64,000 bases of DNA from Acidobacteriota bacterium (lineage in GTDB: Bacteria; Acidobacteriota; Vicinamibacteria; Vicinamibacterales; UBA2999), in contig JACPTI010000077.1 in assembly GCA_016192845.1 (NCBI GenBank), positions 1 through 64,000 on the forward strand, read 5' to 3'. Shown here piece by piece: positions 50,825 through 60,463 of the stretch; within the stretch, counting starts at the first letter, position 1, and every line of letters starts with the position of its first letter. A program made the translations under genes and the position numbers. The notes under the pieces were generated by a model. The model had not been told where the DNA came from. It made no database searches and saw nothing but the letters and a program-made list of their open reading frames with translations.

Positions 50825-51750
50825 AGCGCGCGCTCCGCCTGCACACGGGCCAACCGGCCGTCGCCGATGAACCCGCTCGCCCCGTCCCACTCGGCCACGT
50901 GACGGACGTGTCCCATCGCGACGCCCGCATCCGCGACGGCCTGGCGAAACCGTCTCTGCGCGTCGCTCTCGCGCCACCCGGTGCGAACGCCCTCCACCAT
51001 CTCCCCTACCGCGGCGGTGATCTCGGCCGCGCTCGTCGCCCGGTAGCCGTAGTTGCGGGAGTTGCGGAAGTAGCGTTCGGTCAACAGCTCCTGAATCGCC
51101 AGCGGACGGCCGGTGTCGAGATCGACGGCCGTGGCCAGCGTGAAGATGCCATCTCGCCGCACCGGATAGGCCGTGAACGCGTCGTGAGCGTCGATCCGCA
51201 GCGACGGGGTATGGCCGATCAACGCGGCCTGCTGCAGCTCGGCGCTGCTGCAGACCACAAACGCGCTGGTCAGGAGCAGGTACAGGTCGAGCACTGGCGT
51301 TCGGCGGGGGTCTGACGCCACGTCCAGCACATCCCGGCCGCGCAACGGTCCCGCCACGGGGTTGCCGATGCGCACGATCCGGAAGCCCTCGGCAGACAGG
51401 CGCTCGATGGCGTCGGACAACCGGTCGGCGCGCTGCCCTATTTCGACCGTGACAATCGGTTGTCCCGGCACGATTCCACACTCCATCGCGAGCCGGCGGC
51501 CGCGCTGCTCGTCATCCGCAGACAGCCGGGTCGGAGCCGCATCGGCGAGCGCCCGCCGATTCCAGCGCGGCACGACGCCGCGCTGTTCTTCGACCGCAGA
51601 CCGGCGGAGCGCGCGATCCGCCGCGTGGCGCAGGCGCACCCGGATCTGGTACGGCAGCCGCTCGTCGCCGGCCTGCCGCCGCAGCTCGCGGTGCCACTCG
51701 CGCCAGAACGACGCGGCGAGCACGTGCAGGCGCGGGTATTTCGCCGACAC
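50821..51750 (-). CDS. Putative glycosyltransferase, TIGR04372-like (GTG start)
   Basis: VTVEIGQRADRLSDAIERLSAEGFRIVRIGNPVAGPL...LDLYLLLTSAFVVCSSAELQQAALIGHTPSLRIDAHD. Confidence 0.5.
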   Translation of the reverse strand: MSAKYPRLHVLAASFWREWHRELRRQAGDERLPYQIRVRLRHAADRALRRSAVEEQRGVVPRWNRRALADAAPTRLSADDEQRGRRLAMECGIVPGQPIVTVEIGQRADRLSDAIERLSAEGFRIVRIGNPVAGPLRGRDVLDVASDPRRTPVLDLYLLLTSAFVVCSSAELQQAALIGHTPSLRIDAHDAFTAYPVRRDGIFTLATAVDLDTGRPLAIQELLTERYFRNSRNYGYRATSAAEITAAVGEMVEGVRTGWRESDAQRRFRQAVADAGVAMGHVRHVAEWDGASGFIGDGRLARVQAERAL

Positions 51751-51752
51751 GA

Positions 51753-53912
51753 TCAGGGTGATGGCGAGCCGCCGGAACCGCGAAGCCCGAGCCGGTGCGT
51801 GAGCATCAGCACCTCGTACACCGCGCGGCGCGCCGCGCGGCGCATCCGTCCCCTCGCCGTCCTGGCGCCGACGAGCGTGTTGTAGACCGCGTGATGGTAG
51901 TAGTGCTTGATCTGCTTCTTCAGCCAGAACAGCCGGCTGATCGCGCGGCCGAGCGCATGCGACGTCTCCGTCTTGCGGAAGTGCCGCCATCCGTAGGTGA
52001 CCTGGTACCGCAGGAGCATCCCCACCCATTGCCGCCGCGTGAGGTTCAGAAAACGGTGGTTGCGGGCCACGTACTCACGCCAGAGCACGAAGATGTGCTG
52101 CAGCCACGGCGGCCAGGAAAACCAGCGCGGCATTGCGTCCGGCAGCATCAGCGTCGTCGCCTGCCGTTCGATGCTGGTGCCGTTGGACTGCCGCCGCGAC
52201 CAGAGCACCTCGCGCACCTGGCGGATGCGGCCCTGCAGCGTGAGCTCGGCGACGAGCAGCCGATCGGGGCGCAGCACCGGCCGGAAGATGCCGGCCCGCT
52301 GAAGCGCATCGAGCCGCATCAGCCCGTACACCATGTCGCCTGCGCCTACGCCTTCGCGGCAGAGGTGCTTCCACCTGGCGTCAAGGTCCACGTACGCGGC
52401 GGTGTCGAACAGACGGGGACCTTTGTCGATCTCCTGCCCGTTCGGCAGCACGCGTCGGGTCACCGGATAGGCGAGTACGGTCCCCGCATCGGAGTCGAGT
52501 TCCGCGACGAGCCGTTCGAGCCACCGCGGATGCCACCAGTCGTGGTCGCTCACCCACGCGAAGTACTCCGCGGAGGGCCACTCCCGCGCGGCCGTTTCCG
52601 CGACCTCGCGCCAGGTGGCAATCATCGCCTGCCGCTCTGCGTGTCTGATGTACCGCAGGCGGCGGTCGCGCTCGACATATCGCCGCGCGATCGCCTCGGT
52701 GTCATCCGTCGAGGCGTCGTCCAGCATCAGGAGCGCGAAATTCGAGTACGTCTGCGCCAGCAGCGACTCCAGCGCGTGCGGCAGCCGTCGCGCGTTGTTG
52801 TACAGCGTCATCCCGAGCACGACGCGAGGGCTGCCACCGGCCGCGGTGGACGCCGTCGGGCGTGGCACAGCGGCAACGCTACGCCGACGGAACGCCGGGG
52901 CGAGCCGTCCGACCAGGTGCCGGTACCTCGGTTCGGCGGAAGCGTAGGGTCTGGAGGGCGTCTTGGGCGGCCGCTTCACCGCACTTATGTGGTCGGTCTC
53001 GAGGACGGCCACCTCGGTGAGATCGTAGGAGTCCGAAAGGGCCAGACTGACGCTCGTCAGCTGCGCGTTGTACGGGGAGCGCTCGCGATTCAAGCTGTAC
53101 AGCAGGGGGCAACCGGCCGTCGCCGCCATGGACGCATACCCGCGCACCTGCGCGTCGGTCATCTCCTGAAACGACGCAACGTTGATCGTCAGGTCCAGCG
53201 ACAGCACGGAGGCGAGGCGGCACAGGAAGTTGGGCACGAACACGAAATCGGCATCGCGCCAGCCGTCGACCGCCGACGTCTCGGACGTGCCCGCGAACAG
53301 CAGCCGTGCGTCGGGAAACACGACGCCGAGGTAGGTTGCCGAGAACAGGAACAATTCCGGCAGATCGACGATGACGTACGTTGCGCGGGGAAAGAGGGTC
53401 CTGAACTGATACGCGAAGCCGCCCCACCCCGCGCCGATCTCGCAGACGACGGGCCGATCGAGCCCTCGGACGGCGTCCAGCACGCCGCCACGCTCCATGC
53501 CGATGAGCACCTCGTAGAACTTCAGTGTGTCGACGTTGAGCAGACGCCCATCGATCGGGTAGCCGAACCCGCCGAGTGCCGGCGACTCCGGCACGAGCAG
53601 GCTGTCGCCGCCGATGGCACGCAGCGCCTGCAGGCGCGCCTTGAAGTGCTCCCGGCGGCCGTCGCGCTTGTTGCGGTAATCGTACGGGCGCACGCTCGTG
53701 ATGTGGTAGGCATGGTGGCGGAGCTTGTTCACGATGAGCGGCGAGGCGTCGATCATGTACTCGATGTACTCGATGTACTCGAGCTCTTCCGCCCAGTACG
53801 CGCTCGGCCTTCCCTCCGCGCTGCCCGCGCCGGCGCGCGTCATGGCCAGCACGGCGTCCCGTGCACGCAGGTAGGACTGGAATGCTGCTGCCGCCCTCAG
53901 GTCCTCCGTCAC
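51753..53912 (-). CDS. Putative sugar O-methyltransferase fused to a family 2 glycosyltransferase (GTG start)
   Basis: N-terminal LNVDTLKFYEVLIGM...VVCEIGAGWGGFAYQFRTLFPRATYVIVDLPELFLFSATYL...NVASFQEMTDAQVRGY; C-terminal VVLGMTLYNNARRLPHALESLLAQTYSNFALLMLDDASTDDTEAIARRYVERD. Confidence 0.85.
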   Translation of the reverse strand: MTEDLRAAAAFQSYLRARDAVLAMTRAGAGSAEGRPSAYWAEELEYIEYIEYMIDASPLIVNKLRHHAYHITSVRPYDYRNKRDGRREHFKARLQALRAIGGDSLLVPESPALGGFGYPIDGRLLNVDTLKFYEVLIGMERGGVLDAVRGLDRPVVCEIGAGWGGFAYQFRTLFPRATYVIVDLPELFLFSATYLGVVFPDARLLFAGTSETSAVDGWRDADFVFVPNFLCRLASVLSLDLTINVASFQEMTDAQVRGYASMAATAGCPLLYSLNRERSPYNAQLTSVSLALSDSYDLTEVAVLETDHISAVKRPPKTPSRPYASAEPRYRHLVGRLAPAFRRRSVAAVPRPTASTAAGGSPRVVLGMTLYNNARRLPHALESLLAQTYSNFALLMLDDASTDDTEAIARRYVERDRRLRYIRHAERQAMIATWREVAETAAREWPSAEYFAWVSDHDWWHPRWLERLVAELDSDAGTVLAYPVTRRVLPNGQEIDKGPRLFDTAAYVDLDARWKHLCREGVGAGDMVYGLMRLDALQRAGIFRPVLRPDRLLVAELTLQGRIRQVREVLWSRRQSNGTSIERQATTLMLPDAMPRWFSWPPWLQHIFVLWREYVARNHRFLNLTRRQWVGMLLRYQVTYGWRHFRKTETSHALGRAISRLFWLKKQIKHYYHHAVYNTLVGARTARGRMRRAARRAVYEVLMLTHRLGLRGSGGSPSP

Positions 53913-54883
53913 GCGTCCTCCCGGGAGAACGTTTCGGCCGGCGGAGGCTCGGCCGCAGTGTACGGGGGCAGATCGCGCGTGTCGACCCGTGGCAGCTCGT
54001 ACCGGTTCTCGCGGCCCGGCTTCACGCGGCGGCGGACCGTGTTGAATGCGAGCGAATAGCCCGACTCGCGCAGGATGCGCAGCGTCTCGCGCGTGTAGGT
54101 GTGCGGCCCCCCCCAGGGGTAGCAGAACGGAACCGTGGCCTGTCCCGTGAGGGCGCGGATCCACGCGACACCGGGACGGAGCTCGTCCTCCTGCTCGCCG
54201 GGCGAGAGGCGCGCGAGCATGCGATGGCTCCGCGTGTGGTATCCAAACGTCATCCCTGCAGCGGCCATCTCCTGAATCATCCCGGGATTCAGGTACAGGC
54301 GCCCGGCGAACGCCGCCGAATCCCCGATGTAGCGCGTGAACAGCTCTTCCAGCACGCGCTCGGCCTCGGTGAACGGCAACTGGTGGCTGACGAAGTGCTT
54401 GATGGCGCGGTCGTTGTCATCCTCCCACGGAGCCACGCCGAAGACCTCGGGGCCGGCCGCACGGGGGATTCCCGGCGCAGCGCAGGCCTGGAGCAACGCG
54501 CGGCTGAATGCCTCCACACCGAGACGCGCGAGCAGCAGCTGCACCTTGTGAACGGCAAGCAGCCGCGGCGACGTGCCGCAGGCGTCCTGCGAGAGGAAGA
54601 ACGTGCCGCGCAACCCTCGGGCGCGCAGCAGCGGCAGCACGGTGTCGTAATGGTCGATCAAGCCGTCATCGAACGTCAGGAGGACCGCATTCGGTGGCAG
54701 ACTCTCCTCGCGGTCGAGCGCCGCCTCGAAGCGCCGCAGGTCGATGACCGTGTACTGTCCCTGCAGCCAATCGAGCTGCCGATCGAAGAGTACCGGTGCA
54801 AGCGCGCGAATGTCGGGAAACGCCGTCGCCGCGCTGTCCCGCACGTAGTGATACATCACCACGAGGCACGTGTGGCCGCTCAC
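53909..54883 (-). CDS. Polysaccharide deacetylase family protein (GTG start)
   Basis: CLVVMYHYVRD...VLLTFDDGLIDHYDTVLPLLRARGLRGTFFLS...GMTFGYHTRSHRMLARL. Confidence 0.88.
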   Translation of the reverse strand: MSGHTCLVVMYHYVRDSAATAFPDIRALAPVLFDRQLDWLQGQYTVIDLRRFEAALDREESLPPNAVLLTFDDGLIDHYDTVLPLLRARGLRGTFFLSQDACGTSPRLLAVHKVQLLLARLGVEAFSRALLQACAAPGIPRAAGPEVFGVAPWEDDNDRAIKHFVSHQLPFTEAERVLEELFTRYIGDSAAFAGRLYLNPGMIQEMAAAGMTFGYHTRSHRMLARLSPGEQEDELRPGVAWIRALTGQATVPFCYPWGGPHTYTRETLRILRESGYSLAFNTVRRRVKPGRENRYELPRVDTRDLPPYTAAEPPPAETFSREDA

Positions 54884-55677
54884 GCTCGGCGCCCTTTCAT
54901 GACGACGAGCGAGAGCAGCGCATCGCGTGCGGCCTTGTTGCGAAGATAGTTGGCAATCATCCCGGTCTCGAAGTTCGTGTAGAGGCGGCGTACTGCCGCC
55001 GCCGAGAAGTCCGCGCGTTTGTACACACACCCCTCGCCGGTCTGCGCGACGGCATCGACGCCGCCGGCGCCCAGGGCGAGTGCTGCGTCGCCGAGCGCGC
55101 GCGCGGCGGCGACGATCGCCTTGTTCCCGATGTCATGCGGACCGTCGCCGGCACGAATGTCCGGCCTCACGTGGGCGATGATCGGACCGGTATCGACGCC
55201 TGCATCGAGAAAATGAATGGTCGCGCCGCAGTACTCCGGCTCGCCATTGACGAGGGGCCAGAAGTTGGTCCCCGCGCCGCGGTAGTACGGGGAGAGGCCG
55301 AGGTGGATGTTGATGATGCGTCCGGGAAAGCTGTCGATCATCGGCCGCTTCAGCAGGCCGGTCCCAAACACCAGCACGACGTCGGGCTCGAAGCGGCGCA
55401 TCACCGCGATCTCGTCCGGGTCGTTGCAGCCGCCCGCCGCCACCTGCCGCGACGGCGGCCCGACACCGGTCGCGCCGGTGAAGTAGGCCTCCTCGGACGC
55501 GTCGCGGTCCGCAAAGTGAAGCCTGATCACGCAGGCGTCCTCGTCCGACGCCGCGTATTTGAGCGGATCGAACGCCTTCTGCTCGCGCCACACGCAGGCA
55601 ACCTCGAGCCGCGACGCAAGACTGTTCGCCACGTACATGTGGCGTCGGAGAGCACTGGTCAGCACAATCGCCCGCAT
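54880..55677 (-). CDS. Formyltransferase family protein
   Basis: VVLVFGTGLLKRPMIDSFPGRIINIHLGLSPYYRGAGTNFWPLVNGEPEYCGATIHFLDAGVDTGPIIAH. Confidence 0.9.
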   Translation of the reverse strand: MRAIVLTSALRRHMYVANSLASRLEVACVWREQKAFDPLKYAASDEDACVIRLHFADRDASEEAYFTGATGVGPPSRQVAAGGCNDPDEIAVMRRFEPDVVLVFGTGLLKRPMIDSFPGRIINIHLGLSPYYRGAGTNFWPLVNGEPEYCGATIHFLDAGVDTGPIIAHVRPDIRAGDGPHDIGNKAIVAAARALGDAALALGAGGVDAVAQTGEGCVYKRADFSAAAVRRLYTNFETGMIANYLRNKAARDALLSLVVMKGRRA

Positions 55678-55678
55678 T

Positions 55679-55820
55679 GGACCGCTATGCGGCTCGATGC
55701 GCGAATTCTGTACTCGTTGTGGCCCGCATAGCGGTCCTAGGCGCGCGACGCGCGCCAAGAGATACTGGCGGCCAGCCAAGGGCTCTGCCGGGACATCAAG
55801 GACGGAGCCCTTGGCTGGGT
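55679..55820 (+). repeat. Element A3: three-hairpin repeat, copy 3 (uninterrupted)
   Basis: H1 55679-55692/55724-55737 (14 bp, perfect); H2 55740-55756 (GGCGCGC-GAC-GCGCGCC); H3 55772-55785/55805-55818 (14 bp, perfect). Confidence 0.93.
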
Positions 55821-57535
55821 CACTCGCCCTGGCTGCCCGGCAGCTGGCCGCGCCACAGCCCCACCATGTAGAGCGCGCGATAGGTCGTCACGGCGATCCG
55901 GTGGCGTGTCTTGCGCAGGGTGCTCTTGACCACCTTGCCCGCCCGCATCGCCGTGTCGCGGCGGCGCCGCCACGCCTTGCGGCGCACCTTGTCGTGCTGC
56001 CGCCTCTCCTTCGCCCGCCGCCGCGCGTCCACCGACCGTTCGACGGACGCGGCGTGCTCGTCCAGGGCGTCGGCACGCTGATCGTTCATCAACCATCGGC
56101 CGACGCCGCCGCGCGACCATGCGGCCGCCGCGGTCACCGGCGGACGAAGCCAGACGCCTCGGTCGAGCGACGGATCGGGACGCGCGCCCTCGCGGTGCAG
56201 CCGTTCGAGCGCGTCCGCGAATGTCGGCGTGGCCGGCGTCTCGAGGCCGGCGGGCCGCACGAAGGTCTTCAGGAACTGCCGATTCCGCCGGTCGCGCGAT
56301 CCGTCCAGCGCAATGGCCTCGACCAGCTGCGCGAAGTGCGTGTCGAGATCGGCAGCCGTCCTGAGCGGGCCTCCCTGGTCGCCTGTCAGGTACCGGAAGT
56401 GAATCATCTCCTCCTGATGCATCCGGTACTCGGGCAGCGTAAACGTCAGCACCGGCCGTTCGACGATCGCCGCCTCCACGAAGGCGGTCGTCACGAGGCC
56501 GATCACGGCGGCGCTGTAGTACAGCGAGTCGAAGTAGTCGCCGCGGGACTCCCGGTCGATCGGGTTCCGGCCGTGAAACGCGACGTTCGCGAACCGGTCG
56601 AGCCGGATGCCCGTCCATTCCTTCACCCTCTCGGGATGCGGGCGCACCAGCACACCGAGGTCGCGCAGCCGCGGATCCGGATGGCGGCGCAGCGCCTCGA
56701 TCCACCGCACCACGAGCGCCGGCTCCGGCGGGTCCGGCGCGGGTGTGAGGGCGGAATGCACCCACAACACGAACGGACGGTCCGCCCGCAGGCCAACTGC
56801 GCCGCAGAAGGCCTCGCGGCTGCGCTCCGGCGTGCGTATGAACCATTGGTCGTAGCACTGGGCGCCGGTCAGGACCATGCGATCGGCGGGCAGCCCGTGC
56901 ATCTCGATCGCCTCCTGCCGCTGGACGTCGTTCCAGACGATCACCTGGTCGGGCACGACATGGATCAACGCCTTGCTCGACAGATGGTCCCAGCTGAGGA
57001 TGGCGGCCGACACCGGCAGCTTCAGCGCCCGCGCCGCCTTCAGCAGGTCGAGCTGCTGCGAGCGCGAGTAGGTCAGGGCGATGAGGACGAGCACGTCGGG
57101 AGCATGGCCACGCAGGTACTCGACCATGCGCTCGCTGGTCGGCATCAGACGTTCGAAGCGCGTGAGCGCAGCGAGCGTGCCCCGGCGGCCGACGACCGGC
57201 GCGCGCGTCGCCCACCGGACGATGCGCGCCGTGCGCTCCGCGGCGCGGACCCGCAGCTTGTCCGGATACCGGGGCTCGAGGGCACGCACGTAGTCGAGCG
57301 CCACCCGCATGCGCCGGGCCGCGTCGAACCACGGTTCGTTCTCGAGCGACGGCAGGAGGTCCCACGTGATGCCGGAATGCCCGGCGGCCAGGCGCTCGAC
57401 GAGCTGCTCGCCCCCGAGCGCCTCCGGCTCCTCCGCCGTCAGATGCACCAGGTGCCCGCGCGAGGCCAGCTCCAGCACGACGGAATCGAAGTTCCGGAAC
57501 TGCGCCAAGTGGAGCCCTGCGAAGAGAACCTTCAT
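55820..57535 (-). CDS. G2-family GT-B-like protein, copy 4
   Basis: MKVLFAGLHLAQFRNFDSVVLELASRGHLVHLTAEEPEALGG...VIVWNDVQRQEAIEMHGLPADRMVLTGAQCYDQWF...YFDSLYYSAAVIGLVTTAFVEAAIVERPVLTFTLPEYRMHQEEMIHFRYL. Confidence 0.78.
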   Translation of the reverse strand: MKVLFAGLHLAQFRNFDSVVLELASRGHLVHLTAEEPEALGGEQLVERLAAGHSGITWDLLPSLENEPWFDAARRMRVALDYVRALEPRYPDKLRVRAAERTARIVRWATRAPVVGRRGTLAALTRFERLMPTSERMVEYLRGHAPDVLVLIALTYSRSQQLDLLKAARALKLPVSAAILSWDHLSSKALIHVVPDQVIVWNDVQRQEAIEMHGLPADRMVLTGAQCYDQWFIRTPERSREAFCGAVGLRADRPFVLWVHSALTPAPDPPEPALVVRWIEALRRHPDPRLRDLGVLVRPHPERVKEWTGIRLDRFANVAFHGRNPIDRESRGDYFDSLYYSAAVIGLVTTAFVEAAIVERPVLTFTLPEYRMHQEEMIHFRYLTGDQGGPLRTAADLDTHFAQLVEAIALDGSRDRRNRQFLKTFVRPAGLETPATPTFADALERLHREGARPDPSLDRGVWLRPPVTAAAAWSRGGVGRWLMNDQRADALDEHAASVERSVDARRRAKERRQHDKVRRKAWRRRRDTAMRAGKVVKSTLRKTRHRIAVTTYRALYMVGLWRGQLPGSQGE

Positions 57536-59220
57536 CCCTGCTTCCGCCCGATCACGCGAAGGTTTTTGCCGTAGGCGCCGGCGTTGGCGAAGAACTGCAG
57601 CAGGTCCGCGATTTCCTCGACCCCTTCGTCGCGCTTGCCGTGCACCTCCCGGCGGTACCAGAGATAGTCGACGAGATCGAGTCCTTCCGTCGCGAGATAC
57701 TCGGTGCGCAGTCCCTCGCGCCGCAACAGATCCCGGATGGTCGCCGGCGTGTAGTAGTTCAGGTGGTGCGTCGGCCAGATGAAGTGCGCATCCTTTCCCA
57801 TCAACAACCGCGACGCCGAGTCGTAGTTGGGCACGTACAGAAATACGATGCCGCCCGGCCTCAGCAGCCGGACCGACGCGCGCAGCGTGCGCACCGGATC
57901 GAGCAGGTGCTCGAGCACGTCGAACAGACAGACCGCATCGAAGCTGGCCGGCTCGCATCCTGCATCGTCCAGGGCGACATTGCGAAGATCGAGGCCGCGG
58001 CTGCGCCCGTACTCGACGGCCGAAGGATTCAGGTCGAGGCCGAGGGCATCCCACCCGCGATCGCGCGCCGCCTCGACGACGAACCCCGTGCTGCAGCCGA
58101 CATCCAGGATCCGCGGGCGCTCGGCGTGCAGATGCTGTGCCATGATGTCGACGCGCTCGCGGCCGAACCGCTCTACGCGGTACTGATGGCTGCGGATGCC
58201 AAGGTCGCGGACGATCTCCTGATACTCGGCCGACCGATACACCTTCTTGTAATGCGCCTCGTCGAAGGTGGGGTTCACATAGACGAGATCGCATGCCGAG
58301 CAGCGCACGATCCACATGTGATCCTTCTCGAGCTCGAGCGTCGCGTCGTCCGCTCCGCACGTGGGACACGGACGCGGCGTCAGCAGGTCGTCCGGAATCT
58401 TCCCGTGGACGCGCACCAGTTCATCGATCGGGTGCGTCCGCTTTTCAATCAGCTGTTTGTAGGAGTCGCCCGGCCGGAGCCGGCTGACGTCCACCTTCTG
58501 GTACTCGTCCGTGCGGCGGTACGGGATCCGCAGCCGGCCGTCGCCGAGCATCAGCTCCACAAGCGCCAGATCCTCGGGGCCGTCGACATCGACCGACTCA
58601 CCGGCCGTCATCACGAGCGGGCGGCAGTCGTCACCGTAGAGGGAGCCCTGTTCCAGCACGCGCGTCCGGACGGCAAGCACCGCCGGCCCGTTCCGGGCGT
58701 AGACGCGCGGCTTGTCCTGGCGGCGGGCCACCGAGGTGTCGGCGAGGTAGGGACACAGCCGCTCGCCGTCGAGACGCATCACCGACACCGGCGTGAACTG
58801 ATGCGGCACCTCCACCACGCTGACGATCGAATCGGCGCCCGTCTGCTCCAGGAGCTCGATCGCGCGGTCGATGTGCTCCGCGCGGCGGAGCGGCGACGTG
58901 GGCTGCAGCAGCACCACGGCGTCGGCCGCAAATCCCCCGCGCGCCAGCTCGCGCACCGCGTGCTGGAGCACCGGCAGCATCGGCGTGTCGTCGGCCGCCA
59001 GCCCGGCCGGACGCAGAAATGGCACCTCGAGGCCGAGCGCGCGCGCCGCCTCCGCGATGGCTGCGTCGTCGGTGCTGACCACGACACGCGTCAGCCGCTT
59101 GCTGGCGCGCGCCGCGTCAGCGGTGTAGGCAAGAAGCGGCCGTCCCGCGACCGGCGCCAGGTTCTTGCCCGGAATCGCCTTCGAGCCGCCGCGCGCCGGC
59201 ACGACGCCGAGGACGTTCAT
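57532..59220 (-). CDS. neuA: Acylneuraminate cytidylyltransferase fused to a Zn-ribbon/SAM methyltransferase
   Basis: N-terminal MNVLGVVPARGGSKAIPGKNLAPVAGRPLLAYTADAAR...LLQPTSPLRRAEHI; C-terminal CPTCGADDATL...CSACDLVYVNP...ILDVGCSTGFVVEAARDRGWDALGLDLN...FDVLEHLLDPVRTLR. Confidence 0.92.
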   Translation of the reverse strand: MNVLGVVPARGGSKAIPGKNLAPVAGRPLLAYTADAARASKRLTRVVVSTDDAAIAEAARALGLEVPFLRPAGLAADDTPMLPVLQHAVRELARGGFAADAVVLLQPTSPLRRAEHIDRAIELLEQTGADSIVSVVEVPHQFTPVSVMRLDGERLCPYLADTSVARRQDKPRVYARNGPAVLAVRTRVLEQGSLYGDDCRPLVMTAGESVDVDGPEDLALVELMLGDGRLRIPYRRTDEYQKVDVSRLRPGDSYKQLIEKRTHPIDELVRVHGKIPDDLLTPRPCPTCGADDATLELEKDHMWIVRCSACDLVYVNPTFDEAHYKKVYRSAEYQEIVRDLGIRSHQYRVERFGRERVDIMAQHLHAERPRILDVGCSTGFVVEAARDRGWDALGLDLNPSAVEYGRSRGLDLRNVALDDAGCEPASFDAVCLFDVLEHLLDPVRTLRASVRLLRPGGIVFLYVPNYDSASRLLMGKDAHFIWPTHHLNYYTPATIRDLLRREGLRTEYLATEGLDLVDYLWYRREVHGKRDEGVEEIADLLQFFANAGAYGKNLRVIGRKQG

Positions 59221-59258
59221 ACGATCGGAGTCGGCAGTCCGCAGTAAGTTCTTGCTGC

Positions 59259-60443
<1,185 letters not shown>

Positions 60444-60463
<20 letters not shown>

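Noticed and set aside
51795-54059. 754-aa plus-strand ORF
   Set aside because: Antisense to the methyltransferase-GT2 fusion; Arg/His-rich shadow translation.
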